Shown here in pieces: positions 1 through 6,080 of a stretch of 9,166 nt of DNA (its first letter is position 1; the number at the start of each line of letters is the position of its first letter). Position numbers and translations under genes: made by a program. The notes under the pieces were generated by a model, which searched no databases, was not told where the DNA came from, and saw only the letters and a program-made list of their open reading frames with translations. The stretch is from JBOIBN01 sp050739575 (GTDB lineage: Bacteria > Pseudomonadota > Gammaproteobacteria > JAKDMP01), in the NCBI GenBank assembly GCA_050739575.1, contig JBOIBN010000080.1:1-9166 (forward strand). The letters are read 5' to 3'.

Positions 1-118
1 GTTGGTTATGGACCTATAATCACGAGCGGCCCAACATGGGCATCGGCGGGGTGACGCCCATGCAGAAGTTGGCCATGGCGGCCTAAACCCTACTTCTGGC
101 TGCCGCTAATAATGGGGG
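1..118 (+). mobile_element. Right (3') end of an IS3-family insertion sequence
   Basis: This stretch holds the last codons of an IS3-type transposase followed by about 32 bases of terminal non-coding DNA, ending near the G-run at 114-119. IS3-family elements typically carry a short tail between the orfB stop and the terminal inverted repeat, and the layout fits. A degraded inverted copy of the same sequence lies at about 958-1072; the best-conserved core is the stop-codon region, 66-101 here. The left part of the element is outside the window, so its size, its other end and any target duplication cannot be seen. The exact terminus is inferred from where similarity between the two copies fades. 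Confidence 0.7.
3..86 (+). CDS. IS3-family transposase (OrfB), C-terminal fragment
   Basis: The open frame enters from the left edge and ends at TAA 84-86. It encodes 27 residues containing TYNHERPNMGIGG and ending QKLAMAA. The block Y-N-x-x-R-P-N followed by a G-G-x-T-P turn is the characteristic end of the DDE/rve integrase domain in IS3-family OrfB proteins (IS3/IS2/IS407-like groups). The catalytic D, D and E residues lie upstream of the window, so activity cannot be judged. OrfB is normally made by programmed frameshifting with OrfA and cuts and joins the element's ends during copy-out transposition. Calling the family is secure; naming a particular IS is not possible from this fragment. 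Confidence 0.75.
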   Translation, partial: WLWTYNHERPNMGIGGVTPMQKLAMAA

Positions 119-120
119 GA

Positions 121-885
121 TTACCATGTGCCCATTAAATATTCCCTGATTTTCATGCATTGACTAATAAGATTGTAATCTTGCTCGTACCAATTTCTTA
201 AATTGTCAAGGGCGGCCTTTTCAAGGTTATGGTCAGAATCGCGGATATTTTTATGGGCCAGAACATCATCGTACGGCAGCTTTAAAGTGCCCGGAATGTC
301 CAATTTTGATTTAAGAGCCTCGAAATCTTCCGTAAGGGTTTCCTGAAAGCCTATGAAAAAAATGTCAGGCAACCTGACCAGCAAATACTCTGCGTTCTCT
401 AACCAATCAGAATAAAAGTTCACGTGTTTAATGCTCAACATGGCGTTTTCAGCCATTGCCTTTTCTGAGGCGTCTTCAGACGAAAGAGCCATGGCCAATT
501 GATTCGGAGTGTGAAAATACTTGAACGCTTCTCGCTCGCCCTTGCTCCATGGTGCGAAATATCTCGGCTGACTTTGATGGTATCTGTCAAGAAATCCGCT
601 GACAAATCGAGTTATTGGATCCCGTAAAAAGAAAATAACTTCTTCTCCCTCCGATACGTCTCTAAGCGTGAAATTGTGGTAGTGGAGATAGATTACGTAG
701 CGATCAGTTTGTTGGTATCGTCTTAAAGCGTATCTAATCGCTGTTCCTCCGGTTTTCCCTACGTGAAGAATGTGCAACGCTGATTTGCCTTGTTTTCTCT
801 TCCTGTTTAATCGCATCAATAACCGCTTGTTATTTAGCTTCTTTAATGTCAATCTGACGCGAAATAAAATCAATCTTTTCACCAT
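121..885 (-). CDS. Sulfotransferase family protein (PAPS-dependent type), horizontally acquired
   Basis: The product is 254 aa if started at ATG 883-885, which has a weak GGGA four bases upstream. In-frame ATG 910-912 and GTG 913-915 would add 9 or 10 residues. Residues 41-50, HVGKTGGTAI, match the 5'-phosphosulfate-binding loop of sulfotransferases (usual form PKTGGTS). Residues 86-98, with R88, R93 and S96 in an LRDPITRFVSGF context, match the 3'-phosphate-binding strand and helix. The N-terminus is very basic with a short hydrophobic patch and no clear signal peptide. Such enzymes move sulfate from PAPS to carbohydrate or other hydroxyl groups; the substrate here is unknown, and modification of a surface polysaccharide is only a guess. 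The gene is much more AT-rich than the core genes and sits between two inverted IS3 ends, so transfer is likely. Its stop codon falls at the left IS junction, so the extreme C-terminus may be altered. Confidence 0.7.
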   Translation of the reverse strand: MVKRLILFRVRLTLKKLNNKRLLMRLNRKRKQGKSALHILHVGKTGGTAIRYALRRYQQTDRYVIYLHYHNFTLRDVSEGEEVIFFLRDPITRFVSGFLDRYHQSQPRYFAPWSKGEREAFKYFHTPNQLAMALSSEDASEKAMAENAMLSIKHVNFYSDWLENAEYLLVRLPDIFFIGFQETLTEDFEALKSKLDIPGTLKLPYDDVLAHKNIRDSDHNLEKAALDNLRNWYEQDYNLISQCMKIREYLMGTW

Positions 886-957
886 ATAATCCCACTGGTA
901 ATTGGAGCACATCACAAATGTAGGGTGGAATTCAAATGCTCAAGGCCAAGTTGCCGG

Positions 958-1072
958 CATCACCCATTTTTCGAGACGGCCAGAAGCAGGGTTTAAGCCG
1001 CCATGGCCAGCTTCCGCCTGGATGTCACGCAACCGGGTACCATGAGGGGGGCCGCAGGTGATTATAAGTCCC
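958..1072 (-). mobile_element. Degraded inverted copy of the IS3-family 3' end
   Basis: Read on the minus strand, this segment aligns by eye with bases 8-118. Matching blocks are GGACxTATAATCAC (1059-1072), the stretch around GGCCATGGCGGC, and ACCCTxCTTCTGGC after the stop. Similarity continues through the terminal ATGGG motif (about 961-967). Identity is roughly 70 to 75 percent by eye, with small indels. Similarity stops near 1072, before the transposase core, so only the last 115 bases or so survive. The orientation is opposite to the copy at 1-118, so the two right ends point at each other with the sulfotransferase gene between them. Confidence 0.65.
993..1069 (-). pseudogene. IS3-family transposase C-terminus, frameshifted remnant
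   Basis: On the minus strand the codons from 1069 read TYNHLRPP, matching TYNHERPN of the copy at 3-86. An extra base shifts the frame and that frame reaches a TGA. In the next frame the ending RRKLAMAA followed by TAA (993-995) matches QKLAMAA-stop of the other copy. Nothing resembling the upstream integrase domain is visible beyond 1072. This is a non-functional relic, useful mainly as evidence that two inverted copies of one IS family flank the gene at 121-885. Confidence 0.6.
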
Positions 1073-1157
1073 TGACGGCCGAGTGACGAAACCCTGTGCA
1101 TTTTGGAGTCCCCGATAGTGGATCGGTAAATTTAGGCGATGGATAGGTAGGCTAGTT

Positions 1158-1172
1158 CATCTTGGTAAGATG
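1158..1172 (+). promoter_or_regulatory. Stem-loop covering the tnpA start codon
   Basis: The bases CATCTT-GGT-AAGATG form a perfect 6-bp stem with a 3-nt loop, and the ATG of the tnpA relic (1170-1172) is the last triplet of the stem. In an RNA it would hide the start codon. Repression of transposase translation by a 5' stem-loop is known for IS200; whether this hairpin does that job is inference. No good Shine-Dalgarno sequence is seen before the ATG. Confidence 0.4.
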
Positions 1173-1600
1173 GAAAGCTACAAGCGAAGCAGTCATACGG
1201 TGTGGGACTGCAAATACCGCCTGATATGGACGGCGTACTGGTATCAGGTATTGGGTGGGGAGGTAGGGAGAACGCTGCGGGGGGTTGCTGTCCGAGATAG
1301 CGTGGAACAAGGAGATGCGAGTCTATATGGGACGATCAACTGGGATCACGTGCACATGTTGATCAGAATGCCGCCGTATCTATCCGCATCGCGGCTGGTG
1401 CAGTACCTCAAAGGGAAAATTTCACAAAAGTTTGTCGCAGTCGGTTATCCGGGAATCGGATTTCTCGAGTACAAGATACCGACAATGGCTCGTGTATTCG
1501 GTAGCCCGGGGTGTCCTGAGCACAATTTTATCCTTGGTAAGCGGCGAACCCCACGATGAAGTATGCGCCTATGCGGCCACGGATGCTCAATGCACATCAA
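1170..1600 (+). pseudogene. tnpA: IS200/IS605-family TnpA transposase, frameshifted
   Basis: The first frame opens at ATG 1170 with MESYKRSSHTVWDCKYRLIW, a typical Y1-transposase start, and continues to WDHVHMLIRMPP, which holds the HUH metal-binding pair (H-V-H). SASRLVQYLKGK, the usual helix after it, follows. After about residue 107 the frame departs from the family and stops at 1557-1559. The expected ending, a V-S-G-x-x-x-D-E-V-x-x-Y block, is found one frame over at 1537-1572; the candidate catalytic tyrosine codon is 1570-1572. The join is also about 30 bases longer than expected. TnpA of this family cuts single-stranded DNA with that tyrosine, so the split copy should be inactive. The 3' limit is approximate, and the element's ends were not identified. 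Confidence 0.7.
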
Positions 1601-1946
1601 CCAGCGCCAATCTGGGTTGTTTGCAGGGAACTCGCAACCCACAATGGGAAGCGGCTATTCCACTCGACACCGAAGAAAGTGCCTGAATGGATATGGAATC
1701 AGCGGATCGAGATGGTTGTTGCGTGCTTCTTGTGGGGCGTAGAACTTGGCTCTCAAGACATGATCGTGTCAAAGAAAATTACAGACAAGAAGAAAATTCC
1801 CCGCTTGGTTGCCAGGAGCAAGGGAATCAGTCCATGCCAAGGGTAAATCGCAAGTTTGTAAAGTGTGATAAGTAAGCACATATACTGTCAATATACCAAA
1901 GTAACACTCATGCTGAGAGCAGTTTGTTGGATGGCGGCGACACGAT
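1601..1946. other. Gene-free stretch between the IS200 relic and rapZ
   Basis: About 346 bases without a gene I can recognise. Several short frames are open on both strands (up to 96 codons, 1556-1846 on plus) but none shows a known motif, a convincing ribosome site or a sensible composition. Base composition changes here: 1740-1930 is AT-rich and the GC-rich core begins near 1930. The hexamer ATATAC occurs twice around a TGTCA spacer near 1879-1896. No rho-independent terminator with a T-run is evident for rapZ, which ends at 1947. The stretch is probably mobile-element debris at the edge of an insertion. Confidence 0.5.
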
Positions 1947-2894
1947 CTATGTCGCTTCGCCGCGGGGGCATTCTCCCGATTCCGGATTAGCGGCGGCCAG
2001 ACTGGTGGGAATGATTTCGCGACCTTCCCGGCCTAATTTCCAGTGCTTGACGATTACCCGCCAACCGCTCTGGCAGGCGAAACGCTCGGCCAGGCGTTCG
2101 GCGATGTAGACGGAGCGGTGAAGTCCGCCGGTGCAGCCGATCGCGATTGTGAGATAGCTGCGATTACTCGTCGAGTACGTCGGAATCCACTCTACAAGAA
2201 AACGTTCAAGTTCCGCTAGCATGTGCGTGACCATGGGGTCACGCTCAAGGTAGTTTACGACGTCGGCGTCGAGGCCGGTCTGGTCCCGCAGTTCGGGTTC
2301 CCAGTAAGGGTTTGGCAGACAGCGCATGTCGAAAACGAGATCGGCGTTTTGCGGGATCCCCGTGCGATAGGCGAAGGACTCGACCATCAAGGTCATCGGG
2401 CGTCCGGACTCTGCCGCCACCCTTTTCCGGATCAATTCCCGCAGTTCGTGCACGTTGGTGTCGCTGGTATCGAGATTTACGTCGGCGAGTTCGGCGAGCG
2501 GAGCAAGACGTTCCCGTTCGGCCGCTATAGCGGCGGCGAGATCGCGACCGCCGCCGGCCAACGGATGACGACGGCGGGTTTCGCTGTAGCGCTTGGTGAG
2601 CGTCGCCTCGTCGGTGAGGAGATAAACGACGGTACAACCATGCGGCGCACTCCGCCATTCGCGGACCCGTTCCGCCAGGCGCTCGAATTCCTCGGGTGTG
2701 CTCTTGGGGTCAACACCGACGGCGAGACGTGCAAAACGCGCTTCGCCGCTCCCCACCGTGCTTGTGACCAGTTCGGGGACGAGGGGCAGCGGGAGGTTGT
2801 CCACGGTGTGATAGCCGAGATCCTCCAGCATGTTGAGGGCGCCCGATTTTCCGGAGCCGGACAGGCCTCCCAGCAACACCAGTTTGGTGGACAT
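1947..2894 (-). CDS. rapZ: RapZ, RNase adapter / nucleotide-binding protein
   Basis: The product is 315 aa. Residues 10-17, GLSGSGKS, are the P-loop near the N-terminus, followed by EDLGYHTVDNLPLPL as in the family. The C-terminal domain shows FDMRCLPNPYWEPEL, the NNRSYLT-like NRSYLTIAIGCTGG and HRSVYIAE. In Escherichia coli RapZ senses glucosamine-6-phosphate and brings the small RNA GlmZ to RNase E; in other bacteria the role is less clear. Start ATG 2892-2894 was chosen because the P-loop spacing then matches homologs; the longer in-frame reading to 2972 adds 26 unlikely residues. No strong ribosome site precedes it. Compared with the 284-aa E. coli protein there are about 25 extra residues after the conserved end. 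The gene follows hpf after 151 nt, without the usual ptsN between them. Confidence 0.92.
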   Translation of the reverse strand: MSTKLVLLGGLSGSGKSGALNMLEDLGYHTVDNLPLPLVPELVTSTVGSGEARFARLAVGVDPKSTPEEFERLAERVREWRSAPHGCTVVYLLTDEATLTKRYSETRRRHPLAGGGRDLAAAIAAERERLAPLAELADVNLDTSDTNVHELRELIRKRVAAESGRPMTLMVESFAYRTGIPQNADLVFDMRCLPNPYWEPELRDQTGLDADVVNYLERDPMVTHMLAELERFLVEWIPTYSTSNRSYLTIAIGCTGGLHRSVYIAERLAERFACQSGWRVIVKHWKLGREGREIIPTSLAAANPESGECPRGEAT

Positions 2895-3045
2895 GTTTGC
2901 GCTACTATCCCGTCTCATAAACAAGCTGCCTGACTTGGCAGTGGATTCTTGCGGCTGGCAAGACGGCGGCAATGAAGCATAGCCGCAGCTATGACGAGGA
3001 GTCGCAACGCAGCAAAGTTTGAAAGCTTATTTGTGAGACCGGGCA
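2895..3045 (-). promoter_or_regulatory. hpf-rapZ intergenic leader with small hairpins, in the usual ptsN position
   Basis: This 151-nt gap is the only sizeable space in the minus-strand operon. It has three small inverted repeats: CTGCC/GGCAG with a 6-nt loop (2926-2941), CTTGC/GCAAG with a 5-nt loop (2949-2963), and an ATAGC/GCTAT pair with a 4-nt loop near 2980-2993. None has a T-run typical of a terminator. The repeats could be an mRNA processing site or leader structure for rapZ, or have no role. No coding remnant of ptsN was found. Confidence 0.35.
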
Positions 3046-3369
3046 CTAGCCGCCGTCCTGCGTTCGCGCGCCTGGGGTTGCGTGATGGTTTGTGCGCTTG
3101 CCCTTGTGGCGACGCAGTTGGCGATCGAGTTTGTCCGCGAGCGCATCTATGGCCGCGTACATGTTTTCGTCGGTGGATTCGGCATACACGGTCTCGCCGG
3201 AGACACGCAAAATGCCTTCCGCCTTGTGATCGAGTTTTTCCACGGTCAAAATCACCTGCACGGAGGTTGGCGGCTCGTGATGACGTTCCAGGCGCTCGAA
3301 TTTGCTCTCCACGTAGTCTTTAAGCGCGGGAGTAATGTCAAGATGCCGGCCTGTGATCGTGTTCTGCAT
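3046..3369 (-). CDS. hpf: Ribosome hibernation promoting factor, short form
   Basis: The product is 107 aa and starts MQNTITGRHLDITPALKDYV, the classic HPF/YfiA opening, followed by the E-x-K-x-x-x-x-E-x-x-x-x segment and a basic tail (KLDRQLRRHKGKR). HPF binds the 30S subunit near the decoding centre and supports 100S dimer formation in stationary phase. The length matches the short form that works with RMF in gammaproteobacteria; the long-form C-terminal dimerisation domain is missing. ATG 3367-3369 is preferred over longer readings because AAGGAG lies six bases upstream. The gene starts inside the 3' end of rpoN (32-nt overlap), the usual order in sigma-54 operons, so coupled translation is plausible. 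Confidence 0.95.
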   Translation of the reverse strand: MQNTITGRHLDITPALKDYVESKFERLERHHEPPTSVQVILTVEKLDHKAEGILRVSGETVYAESTDENMYAAIDALADKLDRQLRRHKGKRTNHHATPGARTQDGG

Positions 3370-4789
3370 GAGATTCTCCTTGGAGTGTGAGCTTTGAGGC
3401 TCGGTGAGCAGGGATGTTTGTCTTTCCGGCGCGTTTGCGCTCCCGGGTGTTCGGAAGGCCCGCGGCCTCCCGGTATTTGGCAATCGTGCGCCGCGCGACC
3501 CGGATATTGCGGACGGCGAGCGCGCGGGCGAGCGTCGCGTCGCTCAGCGGATCGGTGGGATTTTCGGTAGCGATCAACTCCCTGATTTGCGCTTGCACTG
3601 CGGCGGCCGAAATGTCCTCTCCTCCCAGGCTGGATAGGGTGGCGGAGAAGAAGTTCCGCAGAGGGATAACACCTCGTGGCGTGGCGAGTGACTTGTGCTG
3701 TACGGCGCGTGTCACGGTAGATTCATGCAGTCCGAGTTTGGCGGCGATATCGCGCCGGGTAAGCGGCGCCAGCGCCGCCGCTCCGATCTCCAGAAACGCG
3801 GACTGGCGCGCGACGAGGGCTCGCCCGACCCGAAGCAGCGTTTGTTCACGCTGGGCGAGACTGTGGAGCAGCCACTGCGCTTCCTCGAGTTGCGCGGCGA
3901 GCGGTGCGCTGCCGGCCTCGCCCCGGTGGGCGCCGAGCCAGGCGGCATAGGATTCGTTCACAAAGAGCCGCGGCGTGACCGCCGGGTTTATTTCCACCCG
4001 CCAGCCGTCCGGGCCGGGGTGCGCGAGGAGTTCCGGGACCAGATACTGAACGGACGGCGAGCCGATTCGGTACCCGGGATGGGGATCCAGCGCACGGATA
4101 AGCGCGGAGGCACTCGCGAGCGCCTCGCCGTCGCAGCCAATGCGACGGGCAAGCTCCGCGCGGTCGCCGCGGGCGAGGGCCGGGCAGTGATCGCGTAGCA
4201 AGAGCCGCGCCAGCGCGAGGGCGGGGGTGTCCGGCGGATGTTCCTCAAGTTGCAGCAGTAGACATTCGGCGACGCTGCGGGCGGCAATGCCGGTCGGTTC
4301 GAATTGCTGTACGCGGCGGATGGCCGCCTCGATTTCGGCCACGCCGACGGGCGGATCGAATTCGTTCAGGGCGGCGGCGAGCGTCGCGTTGTCTTCGTGC
4401 AGGTAGCCGTCTTCCTCGAGCGCGTCTATCACCACCAAGGCTGCGGCATGATCGCGTTCGCTCAGACGCTCGAGCGCCAATTGGCTCTCCAAGTGGCCGC
4501 GCAGGTCGTCGTCCGCCATGGGTTCGTCGAAACGATCTTCGTCCGCGCCCGGGGCTGCCGGGCTACTCGCCCAGTCAAGCGTCGTCGGGGACTCCTCGAA
4601 GTCGGATTCGGGGAGGTTTTCGATTGGTGATTCGGGGCGCTCGAGCAGCGGGTTGGCGGCAAGTGCCGCTGCGACCAAGGACGCAAGGTCAGCGCCGGGC
4701 AGCGCGAGGATACGCAGGGATTCGCTCAGGCGCGGGCCGAGGGCAAGGTGCTGGGCGAGGCCGGGGACGAGTCGGGACGTGGGACTCAT
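3338..4789 (-). CDS. rpoN: RNA polymerase sigma-54 factor
   Basis: The product is 483 aa. Region I (about 1-50) has the LxxxLxxNPLLE signature at its end. An acidic region II follows (about 52-95). The helix-turn-helix begins near 347 (DIAAKLGLHESTVTRAVQ) and is followed by the family's SPRG-like TPRG and FFS motifs. The RpoN box ARRTIAKYRE is at 432-441 and reads the -24 element. Sigma-54 directs polymerase to -24/-12 promoters and needs AAA+ activators. ATG 4787-4789 gives the normal N-terminus; the frame stays open to 4945 but would overlap lptB. Two oddities: region I is nearly free of glutamine (one in the first 50 residues), and 42 residues follow the box instead of about 14 in E. coli, running into hpf. 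The start lies 38 nt after the lptB stop. Confidence 0.95.
   Translation of the reverse strand: MSPTSRLVPGLAQHLALGPRLSESLRILALPGADLASLVAAALAANPLLERPESPIENLPESDFEESPTTLDWASSPAAPGADEDRFDEPMADDDLRGHLESQLALERLSERDHAAALVVIDALEEDGYLHEDNATLAAALNEFDPPVGVAEIEAAIRRVQQFEPTGIAARSVAECLLLQLEEHPPDTPALALARLLLRDHCPALARGDRAELARRIGCDGEALASASALIRALDPHPGYRIGSPSVQYLVPELLAHPGPDGWRVEINPAVTPRLFVNESYAAWLGAHRGEAGSAPLAAQLEEAQWLLHSLAQREQTLLRVGRALVARQSAFLEIGAAALAPLTRRDIAAKLGLHESTVTRAVQHKSLATPRGVIPLRNFFSATLSSLGGEDISAAAVQAQIRELIATENPTDPLSDATLARALAVRNIRVARRTIAKYREAAGLPNTRERKRAGKTNIPAHRASKLTLQGESHAEHDHRPAS
3376..3381 (-). promoter_or_regulatory. Ribosome binding site of hpf, inside rpoN
   Basis: AAGGAG on the minus strand, six bases before the hpf ATG (3367-3369). 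It is the clearest Shine-Dalgarno sequence of the minus-strand operon and fixes the hpf start. It lies within the last codons of rpoN, so it also encodes part of the sigma factor's extra tail. Confidence 0.8.
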
Positions 4790-4827
4790 CGTGCGCGGGG
4801 TTGCCGGCAATGGGTCATGCGACCATA

Positions 4828-5556
4828 TTACAGGCGAAAGTCCTTGCCCAGGTAGATCTCTCTTGCGGCGGGGTCGGCGAGCAACTCTTGCGGCAGGCCC
4901 GCGGCGAGCATTGCACCCTCGTTGACGATGTAGGCGCGATCGCAAATGCCCAGCGTTTCGCGCACATTGTGGTCGGTGACCAGGATGCCGATGCCGCGTT
5001 CGGTCAGATGACGCACGATGCGCTGAATTTCGACGACCGAAATCGGATCCACGCCGGCGAAGGGCTCATCGAGCAGCATAAAGGCCGGATCCGAGCCCAG
5101 CGCGCGGGCAATCTCCACGCGCCGGCGTTCGCCGCCCGAAAGGCCGTTGCCCCTGGTGTCGGCGAGATGGAGAACGCCGAGCGCCTCAAGCAGTTCCTCG
5201 GCGCGCTCTGCGCGGGCGCGCCGGGTTTTGATGACACGGCTGAGTTCGAGCACCGCAAGTACGTTATCGCGCGCGCTCAACTGGCGGAAAATCGAGGTCT
5301 CCTGCGGGAGATAGCCGAGGCCGGCGCGCGCGCGTTCGTGCACGGGCAGCGGCGTGAGATCGCGCGTGTCAAGCGTGATGCGTCCGGCATCGCAGGCGAT
5401 CAAGCCGAGGATTATGTAGAAACAGGTCGTCTTGCCGGCCCCGTTGGGACCGAGAAGGCCCACCACTTCGCCCGATTCCACGTGCAGGCTCAGGCCCTTG
5501 ACGACCTCGCGGCCGCGAAAGCGCTTGTGCAGGTTCTCGGCGGTCAGCTGTGTCAC
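4828..5556 (-). CDS. lptB: LPS export ABC transporter ATP-binding protein
   Basis: The product is 242 aa, the usual LptB length. It has the Walker A motif GPNGAGKTT (36-44), Q-loop Gln85 in LPQETSIFRQL, the ABC signature LSGGE (139-143), Walker B MLLDEP (160-165) with catalytic Glu164, and switch His196 in TDHNVRET. LptB is the cytoplasmic ATPase that, with LptF and LptG, pulls lipopolysaccharide out of the inner membrane into the LptC-LptA bridge. The start is GTG 5554-5556, overlapping the lptA stop as GTGA, so translation is probably coupled; no separate ribosome site is apparent. lptF and lptG are not in the window, as is normal because they form another operon elsewhere. Confidence 0.96.
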   Translation of the reverse strand: MTQLTAENLHKRFRGREVVKGLSLHVESGEVVGLLGPNGAGKTTCFYIILGLIACDAGRITLDTRDLTPLPVHERARAGLGYLPQETSIFRQLSARDNVLAVLELSRVIKTRRARAERAEELLEALGVLHLADTRGNGLSGGERRRVEIARALGSDPAFMLLDEPFAGVDPISVVEIQRIVRHLTERGIGILVTDHNVRETLGICDRAYIVNEGAMLAAGLPQELLADPAAREIYLGKDFRL

Positions 5557-6080
5557 GGATGGTTGTCCGTGCTCGCCGGCGGCGGAACCACCACGTGTAC
5601 CCGGCCCGGCGTGGAGCCGCTGCCGCCGTGTGCGGCGAGGGTCCCGGTCTTGAGCGCGTAGCGCGCCTCGGCGGAGGAAAAAGTTTCCCCCCCGCGCCGG
5701 ACCTTGACCTTGCCCGTGAGCACCACCGTATCGGATGCGGCGAGATAGGTGATCGTGGCGGCGCTCCCGTGCACCGGAGCGCCCTGCTGTGGCAGCCAGG
5801 TGAAGATGGCCGGTATGCCGATTACGACCGCCCTGTCCAGATGCTGATTCTTCATGTACACGATGGCGCGTTCGCCGTGGATGGTCGCGGCGCCGCGCGT
5901 GATCACGACGCTTCCCTCGTAGGTCGCCTGTGTGCGGTTGCCGTCCGCGAAGCTGATTGCCGTGCTGCGATCGGCCGTGATTACGAGCGATGGTTGCGGC
6001 GCTGCCGTCGCGCTCGCCCCGAGGATCGTGAGGAGTGCCGCCGCCGCGAGCGCAAATGTTGAGCCTAAATCAACGCGCAT
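5553..6080 (-). CDS. lptA: LPS transport periplasmic protein LptA
   Basis: The product is 175 aa. It starts with a signal peptide: a hydrophobic alanine and leucine core at about 8-22 and likely cleavage after SATAA (residue 27). The rest is an OstA-like domain of beta strands, with ITADRS, TYEGSVVITRG and VLTGKVKVRRGGETFSS as the repeating strand-turn pattern that builds the beta-jellyroll. LptA forms the periplasmic bridge that carries LPS from LptC to LptD. It starts at ATG 6078-6080, with GAGG about nine bases upstream, and overlaps lptC by 11 nt and lptB by 4 nt. The tail is rich in Gly, Ser and Pro, as is common, and probably disordered. Confidence 0.9.
   Translation of the reverse strand: MRVDLGSTFALAAAALLTILGASATAAPQPSLVITADRSTAISFADGNRTQATYEGSVVITRGAATIHGERAIVYMKNQHLDRAVVIGIPAIFTWLPQQGAPVHGSAATITYLAASDTVVLTGKVKVRRGGETFSSAEARYALKTGTLAAHGGSGSTPGRVHVVVPPPASTDNHP

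Noticed and set aside
1556..1846. Possible 96-aa small protein on the plus strand
   Set aside because: No recognisable domain or ribosome site; starts inside the tnpA relic, so it is most likely chance.
1872..1905. Possible promoter with TATACT downstream of a TTGTAA box
   Set aside because: Spacing of 19 bases is poor and no gene lies downstream on that strand.
2223..2933. 236-codon plus-strand frame antisense to rapZ
   Set aside because: Shadow of rapZ, whose P-loop and C-terminal motifs are unmistakable.
4790..4945. Upstream extension of rpoN by 52 codons
   Set aside because: Arg-rich, overlaps lptB, and the normal region I begins at ATG 4787-4789.
4624..5661. 345-codon open frame on the plus strand antisense to lptB and the start of rpoN
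   Set aside because: It mirrors two certain genes on the opposite strand; long antisense frames are expected in GC-rich coding DNA, and the translation shows no family motif.
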